A stretch of DNA of 24,640 nt from Oscillospiraceae bacterium (GTDB taxonomy: Bacteria > Bacillota > Clostridia > Oscillospirales > Acutalibacteraceae). Below are positions 1 through 6,724 of the stretch, in pieces. The notes under the pieces are model-generated. The model searched no databases, had not been told where the DNA came from, and saw only the letters and a program-made list of their open reading frames with translations. Numbering within the stretch: position 1 is the stretch's first letter; every line of letters starts with the position of its first letter. A program made the translations under genes and the position numbers. Location: positions 1 through 24,640 of the forward strand of contig WQRM01000004.1 in assembly GCA_009786735.1 (NCBI GenBank). Reading direction: 5' to 3'.

Positions 1-968
1 CGCCGCGCACCGCCTTGCGCATCGCCGAGCTGTACAAACAAGCCGGTCTGCCTGACGGCGTGCTCAACGTCATCACCTGTGGGCGCAACGAAGTGACCAC
101 GCTGCTCAACCACCCGCAAATCAAGGGTGTAACCTTCGTGGGCAGCACTACCGTGGGCAAGATTGTCTATTCCACGGCAGCCGCGGCAGGCAAACGTGTG
201 CAAGCGCTGTGCGAAGCCAAAAATCACGCATTGGTGCTGGAAGACGCGCAAATCAACCGCAGCGCAGCGGGAATTGTCAACGCGGCATTTGGCTGCGCGG
301 GCGAACGCTGCATGGCGCTGCCCGTGGTGGTTGCGCAAGAGTCCATCGCCGATGAACTGGTGGCGGCAATTCTTGAGCAGCTGCGGACGAAGAAAATCGG
401 CCCTGGCTATGACAAAACCAGCCACATGGGTCCGGTGTACTCCCCCGCCCACCGCGACTATGTGAACCAGCGCATTCAAGCTGCAATTGATGAAGGCGCG
501 CAACTCGTCCTCGACGGTCGCAACCCCAGCGTGCCCGGCTACGAAAACGGCTTCTACGTTGGTCCAACCGTTTTTGACCACGTGCAGCCCGGCATGGAAG
601 TGGGCGAAAGCGAAATCTTTGGGCCGGTTTTGTGCATCAAGCGCGTGAAAGATTTCGAGGAAGGGCTTGCCATCATGAACGCCAGCCCCTTCGCCAACGG
701 CAGCGTGATTTTCACGCAAAGCGGCTACTACGCTCGCCAGTTTGCGGCGCGCACGCACGGCGGCATGGTCGGCGTGAACGTGGGTATCCCCGTGCCGGTG
801 GGCTACTTCCCCTTCTCCGGGCACAAAGACAGCTTTTTCGGCGACCTGCACTGCCTGGGACGCGATGCCTTCCGCTTTTTCACCGAAAGCCGCGTGATCA
901 CCACCACTTGGTTTGACGAAACCGAGGGCAAAAAGAAAAGCACCTCCACGTGGGATGGCACGATATAA
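1..968 (+). CDS. mmsA: Methylmalonate-semialdehyde dehydrogenase (acylating), C-terminal part
   Basis: Partial gene; its 5' end lies outside the window and the reading frame is open from base 3. It belongs to the aldehyde dehydrogenase superfamily, and the subgroup fits CoA-dependent (methyl)malonate-semialdehyde dehydrogenase (MmsA/IolA), which turns a semialdehyde into acyl-CoA plus CO2 in valine or inositol breakdown. Seen in the sequence: the NAD-binding GVTFVGSTTVG segment, the catalytic Cys in the motif GERCMAL (codon 309-311), the GESEIFGPVL motif that carries a conserved Glu, and the C-terminal FFTESRVITTTWF block typical of this subgroup. The ERCMAL context separates it from ordinary aldehyde dehydrogenases, which usually have GQxC followed by other residues. 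The translation ends in a Lys/Ser/Thr-rich tail. I see no clear terminator after the stop. The substrate is inferred from the family, and the upstream neighbours are not visible. Confidence 0.85.
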   Translation, partial: PRTALRIAELYKQAGLPDGVLNVITCGRNEVTTLLNHPQIKGVTFVGSTTVGKIVYSTAAAAGKRVQALCEAKNHALVLEDAQINRSAAGIVNAAFGCAGERCMALPVVVAQESIADELVAAILEQLRTKKIGPGYDKTSHMGPVYSPAHRDYVNQRIQAAIDEGAQLVLDGRNPSVPGYENGFYVGPTVFDHVQPGMEVGESEIFGPVLCIKRVKDFEEGLAIMNASPFANGSVIFTQSGYYARQFAARTHGGMVGVNVGIPVPVGYFPFSGHKDSFFGDLHCLGRDAFRFFTESRVITTTWFDETEGKKKSTSTWDGTI

Positions 969-1085
969 TATCTGAATTTGGCTTTGGTCTCGCCGTGTTG
1001 GTTCTGGTTGTTTGGTTTTTACGTGTAAGATGAGCAATTTGCAACTTTTGCATGGCAAAAATGTTAACTTTCGTTGCGCAAATGC

Positions 1086-1114
1086 TTGACAAGCTCGTCT
1101 AAGTTTGGTATAAT
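1086..1114 (+). promoter_or_regulatory. Perfect consensus sigma-A promoter of the cysteine-rich small gene
   Basis: TTGACA at 1086-1091 and TATAAT at 1109-1114 are separated by exactly 17 bases, so both hexamers and the spacing match the vegetative consensus in full. Transcription should begin near 1121. That gives a leader of about 39 bases that contains the AGGAGGG ribosome binding site at 1145-1151. No competing promoter is visible between the stop of the upstream gene (968) and this site. Confidence 0.9.
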
Positions 1115-1159
1115 AGCCCTAGGCAATTGATTGCCAGACATTTTAGGAGGGATTTTTCA

Positions 1160-1510
1160 ATGAAAAAACTACTTAGCATCATCCTTGCATGTGCACTGTT
1201 GGCTGTTCCGTTTGCGATTACCACAATGGCGGCTGCCGACTCTTGCTGCGCCTATGACAACGACGCAATCGTTTGCGACGCTGAATGCTGCGACGAATGT
1301 GAAGTCGATGTTCTCCCAACCCCACCAACACCAACCAGATGCAACTGCGAAAATGATTCCCCGCGCTGCCAAGATTGCTTCAGCTCTTGGCAACGTTTTG
1401 TGAACACCATTATGCCCTATCTCACCGACCTGCGCAACATCGCCACCCGTGTGACCCCCATCATCGCCATGGTTGTGGCCATCATCAACTTGGTGCGCAT
1501 GTTCACCTAA
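1160..1510 (+). CDS. Small exported cysteine-rich protein with C-terminal membrane segment, unknown function
   Basis: 116 residues; I do not recognise a family. The ATG at 1160 is chosen because AGGAGGG (1145-1151) lies 8 bases upstream and because translation then begins with a typical signal sequence (MKKLLSIILACALLAVPFAI, residues 1-20), with a likely signal peptidase site in the Ala-rich stretch TTMAAADS (21-28). The mature region 29-73 holds ten Cys (29, 30, 39, 43, 44, 47, 61, 63, 70, 73) and many Asp/Glu, with a short Pro/Thr linker at 53-58. Residues 99-115 (TPIIAMVVAIINLVRMF) are hydrophobic enough for a membrane helix or amphipathic tail. The product is therefore probably an exported, membrane-tethered disulfide- or metal-bearing domain. 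It stands alone behind a perfect promoter, so it may be strongly expressed. Its last 8 bases overlap the end of the convergent nth gene. Whether the Cys form disulfides or bind metal cannot be told from sequence. Confidence 0.75.
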   Translation: MKKLLSIILACALLAVPFAITTMAAADSCCAYDNDAIVCDAECCDECEVDVLPTPPTPTRCNCENDSPRCQDCFSSWQRFVNTIMPYLTDLRNIATRVTPIIAMVVAIINLVRMFT

Positions 1511-2129
1511 GCTGGGCGAAGTCGCATTCACCCGCTAACACACAAGCCCCGCACTGGGGTCGCCGCGCGATGCAAACCGCACGCCCGTGCAACACCAGGC
1601 GATGGCAAAAGTCATTCGATTCCGCTGGGTCGAGCAGCTGCAACAGCTGTTGTTCGACCTTAGCGGGATTTTTTGTGTCCGTGAGTCCCAGCAAATTCGT
1701 GATGCGGATGCAATGTGTGTCCACCACAATGGCAGGCAGACCGAACACATCGCCGCGGATGAGGTTCGCCGTTTTGCGCCCCACGCCCGGCAGCGCGGTG
1801 AGTTCGTCCATGCCCTGCGGCACATTGCCACCGTGCAGCGTGCACAGCTGCCCCGCCATGGCAACCAAGTCCCGCGCTTTGGCACGATAAAACCCACACG
1901 AGTGCACCAGTTGCTCCACGTGCAGCACATCGGCGGCAGCCATGGCCTGCGGTGTGGGATAGCTCTGCAGCAGCGCGGGCATCACGAGGTTAACCCGCGC
2001 GTCGGTGCACTGCGCAGCCAAGCGCACCGCCACCAGCAGGTGGAATGGGTCGGTATATTCCAGCGAGCACAACGAATCTGGGTATTCGGTTTTCAGTAAG
2101 TCTACGATTCGGCTTGCTTTATCGCGCAT
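1503..2129 (-). CDS. nth: Endonuclease III (DNA glycosylase/AP lyase)
   Basis: 208 residues, the normal length. The enzyme removes oxidised pyrimidines from DNA and cleaves the abasic site in base-excision repair. Seen: the helix-hairpin-helix LPGVGRKTANLI with the catalytic Lys, the catalytic Asp in VVDTH, and a C-terminal iron-sulfur loop with exact Nth spacing, C-X6-C-X2-C-X5-C. The ATG at 2129 has GAGAGGG four bases upstream and lies inside the 3' end of trmFO (28-base overlap), which implies coupled translation. It is the last gene of the long minus-strand run that starts at rpiB. Its stop codon overlaps the convergent cysteine-rich gene by 8 bases, and I see no terminator hairpin there, so the two transcripts probably run into each other. 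Confidence 0.95.
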   Translation of the reverse strand: MRDKASRIVDLLKTEYPDSLCSLEYTDPFHLLVAVRLAAQCTDARVNLVMPALLQSYPTPQAMAAADVLHVEQLVHSCGFYRAKARDLVAMAGQLCTLHGGNVPQGMDELTALPGVGRKTANLIRGDVFGLPAIVVDTHCIRITNLLGLTDTKNPAKVEQQLLQLLDPAESNDFCHRLVLHGRAVCIARRPQCGACVLAGECDFAQLR

Positions 2130-3424
2130 AATGCCCTCTCTGCCAGCGCTTCATAGCGCACTTTTTTGTCGCGTATGCGTTGGGGCAATGGCGGCAACAG
2201 CCCAAAATTCGCGCCCATGGGCTGGAAATTCGTCACGCTTTCGTCGCTGATATAGCGCGACAGTGCGCCGAGCATGGTCTCGGGTGGCAGCAGCAATGGC
2301 GGCTGATTTCGCATCACACGCGCAACATTTAAGCCCGCCAACAAGCCCGATGCCGCCGATTCCATATAACCTTCCACGCCGGTGATTTGCCCGGCAAAGT
2401 ATAGCCCCGGATGCGACTTCACTTGAAAATCCTGCCCCAAGATGCGCGGCGAATCGATAAACGTGTTGCGGTGCATCACGCCAAAGCGGCAAAACTCGGC
2501 GTTGCGCAGCGCGGGGATCATGCCGAACACGCGCCGTTGCTCGCCGAACTTTAGGTTCGTTTGGCAGCCCACGAGGTTGAGCATCGTGCCCGCGGCGTTC
2601 TCGCGGCGCAGCTGCAGCACTGCCCACGGACGATGCCCGGTGCGCGGGTCACGCAGACCGACTGGCTTCAGTGGACCAAAGCGCATGGTGTCATCTCCCC
2701 TGCCCGCGAGCACCTCGATGGGCATGCAGCCCTCGTACACATCAAAAGCGTGGGTGTGCGCGCGCTCGGCGGTGCGCATGGCAGCGGCAAACGCCTCGTA
2801 TTCCTCGCGGTTCATCGGGCAGTTGAGGTAGTCGTCCGCGCCGCCGCGGTCATAGCGGCTTTGCGCAAAGGCGTGGTTCATGTCCACACTTTCGGCAGTG
2901 ACGATGGGTGCTGCGGCATCGTAAAACTGCAAGCCCGCACCAAATTTTTGCTGAATATCAGCGGCCAAGGCATCGCTCGCCAGTGGGCCAGCACTGATAA
3001 TTACTGTGCCGTTTTCGGGTATCTCCGTCACCTCTTCGCGCACCAGTGTGATGAGCGGCTCTGCTGCAATGCGGCGCGTGATTTCGGCGGAAAACAGCGC
3101 GCGATCAACCGCAAGTGCACCGCCCGCAGGCACGCGACATTGCTGCGCCACCTCAACGCAAAGCGAGCCCAACGCCGACATTTCGGCCTTGAGCAGCCCC
3201 GCCGCCGCGCCCACGCGCTCGGCCTTGAGAGAGTTTGAGCACACCAGTTCGGCGAGGTTCTCGCTTTCGTGCGCGGGGGAAAACCGCTGCGGCTTCATCT
3301 CAAACAGCGTCACGGGGAAGCCCGCGCGAGCAATCGCCCAGGCGGCTTCAACGCCAGCCAGACCGCCCCCTACCACCTGCGGTGGGGCTCCGTCGCTTCG
3401 CTGTATCCCATTAAAGTTTTGCAA
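2102..3424 (-). CDS. trmFO: Methylenetetrahydrofolate--tRNA-(uracil-5-)-methyltransferase TrmFO
   Basis: 440 residues; an FAD- and folate-dependent enzyme that makes m5U54 in the T-loop of tRNA. Seen: the dinucleotide-binding motif VVGGGLAGVEAAW near residue 17, the family signature ELVCSNSLKAE, the internal ISAGPLASD segment, and the C-terminal FAGQITGVEGYMESAASGLLAGLN block. The N-terminus is odd. The usual start is a short Met-led beta strand running straight into the glycine motif. Here about 16 residues (from QNFNGIQRSD) come from a repeated DNA segment that follows the upstream GNAT gene. The best start is a TTG at 3422-3424 with GAGGG six bases upstream, overlapping the GNAT stop by 14 bases; a GTG at 3374-3376 would cut into the first beta strand. 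The function is certain, the exact start less so. Confidence 0.93.
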   Translation of the reverse strand: MQNFNGIQRSDGAPPQVVGGGLAGVEAAWAIARAGFPVTLFEMKPQRFSPAHESENLAELVCSNSLKAERVGAAAGLLKAEMSALGSLCVEVAQQCRVPAGGALAVDRALFSAEITRRIAAEPLITLVREEVTEIPENGTVIISAGPLASDALAADIQQKFGAGLQFYDAAAPIVTAESVDMNHAFAQSRYDRGGADDYLNCPMNREEYEAFAAAMRTAERAHTHAFDVYEGCMPIEVLAGRGDDTMRFGPLKPVGLRDPRTGHRPWAVLQLRRENAAGTMLNLVGCQTNLKFGEQRRVFGMIPALRNAEFCRFGVMHRNTFIDSPRILGQDFQVKSHPGLYFAGQITGVEGYMESAASGLLAGLNVARVMRNQPPLLLPPETMLGALSRYISDESVTNFQPMGANFGLLPPLPQRIRDKKVRYEALAERALCAIKQAES

Positions 3425-3446
3425 TAAAATCCCTCTTTACATAGCG
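3371..3446 (-). repeat. GNAT-tail repeat, copy 1: supplies start codon and first codons of trmFO
   Basis: Read on the minus strand from 3446, this segment starts in the last codons of the intact GNAT gene, crosses its stop, and ends in a small GC hairpin (CCACC-GCA-GGTGG, 3373-3385) at the front of trmFO. It aligns with the segment at 4713-4797 behind the second GNAT copy. The two share CGCTATGT at the start, a TTATTGCAAAACT / TTATGCAAACT block carrying the start codon, the identical 14-mer ACAGCGAAGCGACG (here 3391-3404) and a hairpin with a GCA loop. In trmFO the 14-mer is read as (A)TA-CAG-CGA-AGC-GAC. The repeat is seen directly; its origin is inference. Confidence 0.75.
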
Positions 3447-3938
3447 TATATTTTTCAGCGGCGGCAGATTTTGCACCTTGCATTTACCCTCGCACACAAA
3501 GCCGCAGGACTCGTAAAACCGCCGGGCGTTGTGGTTATCCTCCAGCACATACAGCAGCACGCCAGAGTAGCCGCCAGCGCGCGCCAAATAAAGGGCATAG
3601 TCCATGAACTGCCGCCCAATCCCCTGCCGAAAATGGTCAGGGTCAACATAAAACACCTTCACCTCAAAGTAATCGGCGAGGTCTTCATCTTCAGTGGGCA
3701 AAAACGCACCAGCACACACGATTTCACCCGCCCGCTCGCCCACATAGATATTGTCGGGCTTGGCGTAACGCTCCTGCGCGGTGGCGCGGCGCACTGCGTT
3801 TTTCTCGGCGATGACTTCGTCGGCAATCAAGCCGGTGTATGCCGCCAACCAGCTGCGGCAATGCACTTCGGTGGCGGGCACGGCATCCGCAGGCGTTGCC
3901 GGACGGAATGTCAAGTTACACGTTTGCAATGATTTCAC
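3411..3938 (-). CDS. GNAT-family N-acetyltransferase (intact copy)
   Basis: About 172-175 residues, one GNAT fold. Acetyl-CoA-dependent; the acceptor substrate is unknown. Seen: motif A FYVDPDHFRQGIGRQFMDYA (Q-x-x-G-x-G pyrophosphate loop), then LEDNHNARRFYESCGFVCEG, the usual motif B with Asn, Tyr and the FYESCGF block. The first possible start is GTG at 3936-3938, overlapping the end of the PNP gene by 23 bases. A TTG at 3927-3929 has a better-placed GGTGG-like site and fits the start of the paralogue, so I regard both as open. A frameshifted paralogue lies on the other side of the PNP gene (4786-5270) with long stretches of near-identical DNA, for example around the VPATEVHCRSWLA codons. 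The coding end runs into the repeat shared with that paralogue and overlaps trmFO by 14 bases. Confidence 0.88.
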   Translation of the reverse strand: MKSLQTCNLTFRPATPADAVPATEVHCRSWLAAYTGLIADEVIAEKNAVRRATAQERYAKPDNIYVGERAGEIVCAGAFLPTEDEDLADYFEVKVFYVDPDHFRQGIGRQFMDYALYLARAGGYSGVLLYVLEDNHNARRFYESCGFVCEGKCKVQNLPPLKNIRYVKRDFIAKL

Positions 3939-4764
3939 CCACCAGTCGCTGCATATCTTTGGCTTTCAGTGCGCCAATCTCCATCACTTCATCGTGCCCC
4001 AACACTTCGTCCAGCACGCCGGCGGCCATGTTGGTGATGAGCGAAAGCCCCAGCACGTCCATGCCGCAGTGCCGCGCGGCAATCACCTCCGGCACGGTGG
4101 ACATGCCCACGGCGTCCGCTCCCCAAGCACGAAACGCGCGGATTTCCGCCGGGGTTTCGTAGCTCGGACCGGTCACGCCGATGTACACACCCTGGTGCAG
4201 GTGCAGGGCGAGCTCGCCCGCGCATTGCAGCGCAAGTTCGCGCAGCGCAGGCGTGTAAGCCGTGCCCATGTCGAAGAAGCGCAGACCGAATGCGTCATCG
4301 TTTTTGCCAATCATCGGGTTTGAGCCCATGAAGTTGATGTGGTCGGTGATGAGCATGAAGTCGCCGACGTTGTAGCTTGTGTTGATGCCACCGGCGGCGT
4401 TCGTCACCACAAGCGTGCGCACGCCCAGCAGCTTGAACACCCGTAGCGGGAAGGTGATCGCGCCGAAGGGATAGCCCTCGTATAAGTGCAGGCGGCCTTG
4501 CATGCACAGCACGCGTTTGCCGCCGAGCAAGCCGATCACCAGCCGCCCATTGTGCCCCGGCGCGGTGGAACTGACAAAGCCCGGGATGTCCTCATAGGGG
4601 ATGACGACAGCGTCGGTAAGCTTGTCCGCCAGCCCACCCAAACCCGAGCCGAGAATGATGGCGATGTGCACCGGTTCGGGCGATTTTGTGCGGATGTAAT
4701 CCGCTGCTTGTTGGTACCCCTGCGGGGCGCGCGTCGCTTCGCTGTGTCCTATTCCAGTTTGCAT
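3916..4764 (-). CDS. punA: Purine nucleoside phosphorylase (trimeric, PNP-I type)
   Basis: 282 residues. It cleaves (deoxy)inosine and guanosine with phosphate to the free base and (deoxy)ribose-1-phosphate in cytoplasmic purine salvage. Seen: the phosphate-binding loop ILGSGLGGLA, GHNGRLV with its conserved His, MQGRLHLYEGY, VTNAAGGIN, the purine-site block GPSYETPAEIRAF, the GMSTVPEVIAA segment, and SLITNMAAG near the C-terminus. These features define the low-molecular-mass trimeric class. The ATG at 4764 has AGGAGG seven bases upstream. Residues 2-16 (QTGIGHSEATRAPQG) are additional to the usual start YQQAADYIR and are encoded by the same repeated DNA that precedes trmFO, but read in another frame. 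It sits between two GNAT paralogues in the minus-strand run. The function is secure; the extension may be cut off or unstructured. Confidence 0.95.
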   Translation of the reverse strand: MQTGIGHSEATRAPQGYQQAADYIRTKSPEPVHIAIILGSGLGGLADKLTDAVVIPYEDIPGFVSSTAPGHNGRLVIGLLGGKRVLCMQGRLHLYEGYPFGAITFPLRVFKLLGVRTLVVTNAAGGINTSYNVGDFMLITDHINFMGSNPMIGKNDDAFGLRFFDMGTAYTPALRELALQCAGELALHLHQGVYIGVTGPSYETPAEIRAFRAWGADAVGMSTVPEVIAARHCGMDVLGLSLITNMAAGVLDEVLGHDEVMEIGALKAKDMQRLVGEIIANV

Positions 4765-4797
4765 AATAATCCTCCTAAAATTTCATCACACATAGCG
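4713..4797 (-). repeat. GNAT-tail repeat, copy 2: supplies ribosome site, start and first codons of punA
   Basis: Read on the minus strand from 4797, this begins in the last codons of the broken GNAT copy (CGCTATGT), carries the AGGAGG site and ATG of punA, the 14-mer ACAGCGAAGCGACG (4732-4745) and the hairpin CCCC-GCA-GGGG (4717-4727). It matches copy 1 at 3371-3446. In punA the 14-mer is read as (C)AC-AGC-GAA-GCG-ACG, a different frame from the one used in trmFO. After the hairpin the two loci diverge completely into their own genes. Confidence 0.75.
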
Positions 4798-5270
4798 CAG
4801 TCTCACAAGCCCGCGCCAATCGTCGCACATCCTGTCATACACAAAGCCGCAAGCCTCGTAAAACCGCCGAGCGTTGTGGTTATCCTCCAGCACATCAAGC
4901 AGCACGCCGGGATAGCCGCCCGCTCGCGCTAAGTCCAGTGCAAATCCATAAGCTGCCGTCCAAGGCCTTGGCGAAAGTGCGCAGGGTCAACGTAGAATGC
5001 CTCCATGTTGAAGTAGTCGGGTAGGTCAGCTTGGTCGCTGGCACTGAACGCACCAAAACACACGATCTCGCCCGCTCGCTCGCCCACATGAAAAACGCCT
5101 TGCAAGTTGGCGAAACGCTCCTGCGCGGTGGCGCGTTTTGCTGCGCAACGCTCGGCAATCACTTCGTCGGGCACAATGCCTGTGTATCCCGCCAGCCAGC
5201 TGCGGCAATGCACTTCGGTGGCTGGCACGGCATCTGCAATCACTGCTGGCCGAAAATTAATTGACAACAT
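4786..5270 (-). pseudogene. GNAT-family N-acetyltransferase, frameshifted second copy
   Basis: Paralogue of the intact gene at 3411-3938. The ATG at 5268-5270 has AGGAG nine bases upstream, and the protein begins MLSINFRPAVIADAVPATEV. It follows the intact copy through FYVDPAHFRQGLGRQLMD, then runs into a stop (LHWT, stop near 4929). Adding one T in the run near 4945-4950 restores the frame: the continuation then reads ALDLARAGGYPGVLLDVLED, then NHNARRFYEACGFVYDRMCD, and ends LVRLRYV at the TGA 4786-4788. A single-base deletion in a T-run therefore explains the break. It may be a real inactivating mutation or a sequencing or assembly error. Its start overlaps the end of the hydroxyacid dehydrogenase gene by 14 bases. 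The AGGAGG site and ATG of punA follow its stop within about 22 bases. Confidence 0.85.
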
Positions 5271-6189
5271 TCTTGGGTTCTCCTTGCAAAAATGCGCGCA
5301 GATTATCCACCGCAATGGCGAGCAAACGCCCGCGAGCCTCATGGCTGGCCCAGGCGATGTGCGGGGTAATCACGCAGTTCTTCGCGCGCAGCAGCGGATT
5401 GTCTGCAGCTGGCGGCTCGGTGGATAGCACATCCGCGCCAACGCCGCCAAGCTGCCCACTCGCGAGGGCATCTGCCACGTCTTGCTCGTGCAAAACCGGA
5501 CCACGTGCTGTGTTAATGAGCAGCGCACCGGGCTCCATCTTCGCGATGGTCGTGCGGTTGATGAGCTCATGCGTGTCGTCCGTCAGCGGGCAATGCAGGC
5601 TAACGACATCGCTGGCAGCAAGCAAATCGTCCAGTGGCGTGCTGTCGGCGCTGGAGCGGCTGTGGTGCAACACATGCATGCCGAAAGCGCGGGCAATGTC
5701 AGCGGTCGCACGACCAATCGCGCCGTAGCCGATGATGCCCATGGTTTTGCCTGCGAGCTCCACCAGCGGCATCTTCCAGTAACAGAAATCGCGCGACTTC
5801 GCCCAGTCGCCCGCACGCACGCTCTCGCTATGTTGCCCCACATGCGCGCAAAGCTCCAGCAGCAACGCAAAGCTGTGCTGCGCCACGCTGGCCGTGCCAT
5901 AGGCAGGGACGTTCGTCACCGGCACATTGCGCGCACGCGCGGCGGCGAGGTCAACGACGTTGTAGCCCGTGCTGAGCAAGCCGATATACTGCAGTTTGGG
6001 CAGCGCGGCGATGACATCTGCACCCAGCAGCGTTTTGTTGCTGATGAGCAGATCTGCGTCACGCGCACGCTCGATGGTCAGTTCGGCGGGCGTGTAGTCG
6101 AAAATCGTGCAGTTGCCCAGGCTTTGCATGTCTGCCCAGCTTAGGTCTCCGGGATTGGTGGTGTAGCCGTCGAGGATGACGATGTTCAT
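5257..6189 (-). CDS. D-2-hydroxyacid dehydrogenase (hydroxypyruvate/glycerate type)
   Basis: 310 residues from the ATG at 6189, which overlaps the stop of the upstream gene (ATGA) and has AAGGAG seven bases before it. A longer frame upstream is not needed. It belongs to the NAD(P)-dependent D-isomer 2-hydroxyacid dehydrogenases and reduces a 2-oxo acid such as hydroxypyruvate or glyoxylate. Seen: the substrate loop LLSTGYNVVDLAAA (72-85), the Rossmann motif GYGAIG (154-159), and the catalytic Arg229 (NTARGPV), Glu258 (STEPP) and His277 (TPHIAW). After the second Rossmann strand the sequence is VLHHSRSS, without the Asp expected of strictly NAD-dependent members; the Ser-Arg suggests NADP may be accepted (inference). 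The exact substrate cannot be read from sequence. Confidence 0.9.
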   Translation of the reverse strand: MNIVILDGYTTNPGDLSWADMQSLGNCTIFDYTPAELTIERARDADLLISNKTLLGADVIAALPKLQYIGLLSTGYNVVDLAAARARNVPVTNVPAYGTASVAQHSFALLLELCAHVGQHSESVRAGDWAKSRDFCYWKMPLVELAGKTMGIIGYGAIGRATADIARAFGMHVLHHSRSSADSTPLDDLLAASDVVSLHCPLTDDTHELINRTTIAKMEPGALLINTARGPVLHEQDVADALASGQLGGVGADVLSTEPPAADNPLLRAKNCVITPHIAWASHEARGRLLAIAVDNLRAFLQGEPKNVVN

Positions 6190-6722
6190 GTGATTTCTCC
6201 TTCGTTCAAATGATAGCATGCCATGGTTTTCACCGGCTTGGTGATTTCCACCCATGCCATGCGCGTGACCTGCGCGGTGAAAGGCTCGTGGGCTTGCGCG
6301 AGAATCTCCGTGGCGCGGGCGAGCTGTTGCGCATTTTCCGCAGGCGTGATGGCGCAATGCGGCACCCAGTTGCCCACGTGATAGTAGGGGAACTTCGCGC
6401 TATCGCAAAACGCGAACACGTCATGCAACCGCGCGTGTAAATCCAGCAGATGCTGCGTGACCGTTGGCGCGAGATAAAGCCACATGTGCGGCGACACAAA
6501 CGCACCCACGCTCGCGAACTGCATGGGAAACGGCGCGATGCGCTTCGCCGCAGCTTGCAGCGTTGCGTCAGCTTGCGCTGGCGGGATGTCTGAAAATATG
6601 CCGAGCGTCACATGCGGCGTGGACTGCACACGCAGCAGGTAGTCGTTGCCCACCTGCCGCCAATCGTCACGAATGCGTTGCTCGGACTGCTCGTCGAAGA
6701 ACAGCTCAAGGGCGTAGTCCAT
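6186..6722 (-). CDS. 2'-5' RNA ligase-like 2H phosphoesterase
   Basis: 178 residues from the ATG at 6720-6722; GAGG lies just upstream, so an upstream in-frame GTG (6726-6728) is less likely. It belongs to the 2H superfamily (LigT/YjcG-like), whose members act on 2',5'- or cyclic phosphodiester bonds of RNA and nucleotides. Seen: the first active-site motif TPHVTLG with His37 and Thr39, and the second, VPHCAIT, with His122. In the second motif the position normally occupied by Thr/Ser (H-x-T/S) is Ala124, so catalysis may be weakened or differ. The overall length and the spacing of the two motifs, about 85 residues, fit the family. It starts three bases after the HAD gene stop and ends in an ATGA overlap with the hydroxyacid dehydrogenase, so it is translationally coupled on both sides. 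Confidence 0.82.
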   Translation of the reverse strand: MDYALELFFDEQSEQRIRDDWRQVGNDYLLRVQSTPHVTLGIFSDIPPAQADATLQAAAKRIAPFPMQFASVGAFVSPHMWLYLAPTVTQHLLDLHARLHDVFAFCDSAKFPYYHVGNWVPHCAITPAENAQQLARATEILAQAHEPFTAQVTRMAWVEITKPVKTMACYHLNEGEIT

Positions 6723-6724
6723 AG

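Noticed and set aside
4929..5342. The broken GNAT copy as a complete 137-residue protein starting at 5342
   Set aside because: The N-terminal extension runs through the hydroxyacid dehydrogenase gene and the C-terminal half of the GNAT fold is missing; the frameshift interpretation restores homology over the whole paralogue.
6190..6357. N-terminal extension of the hydroxyacid dehydrogenase frame
   Set aside because: It lies within the 2H phosphoesterase gene in another frame; the ATG at 6189 has a good ribosome site and the usual family start.
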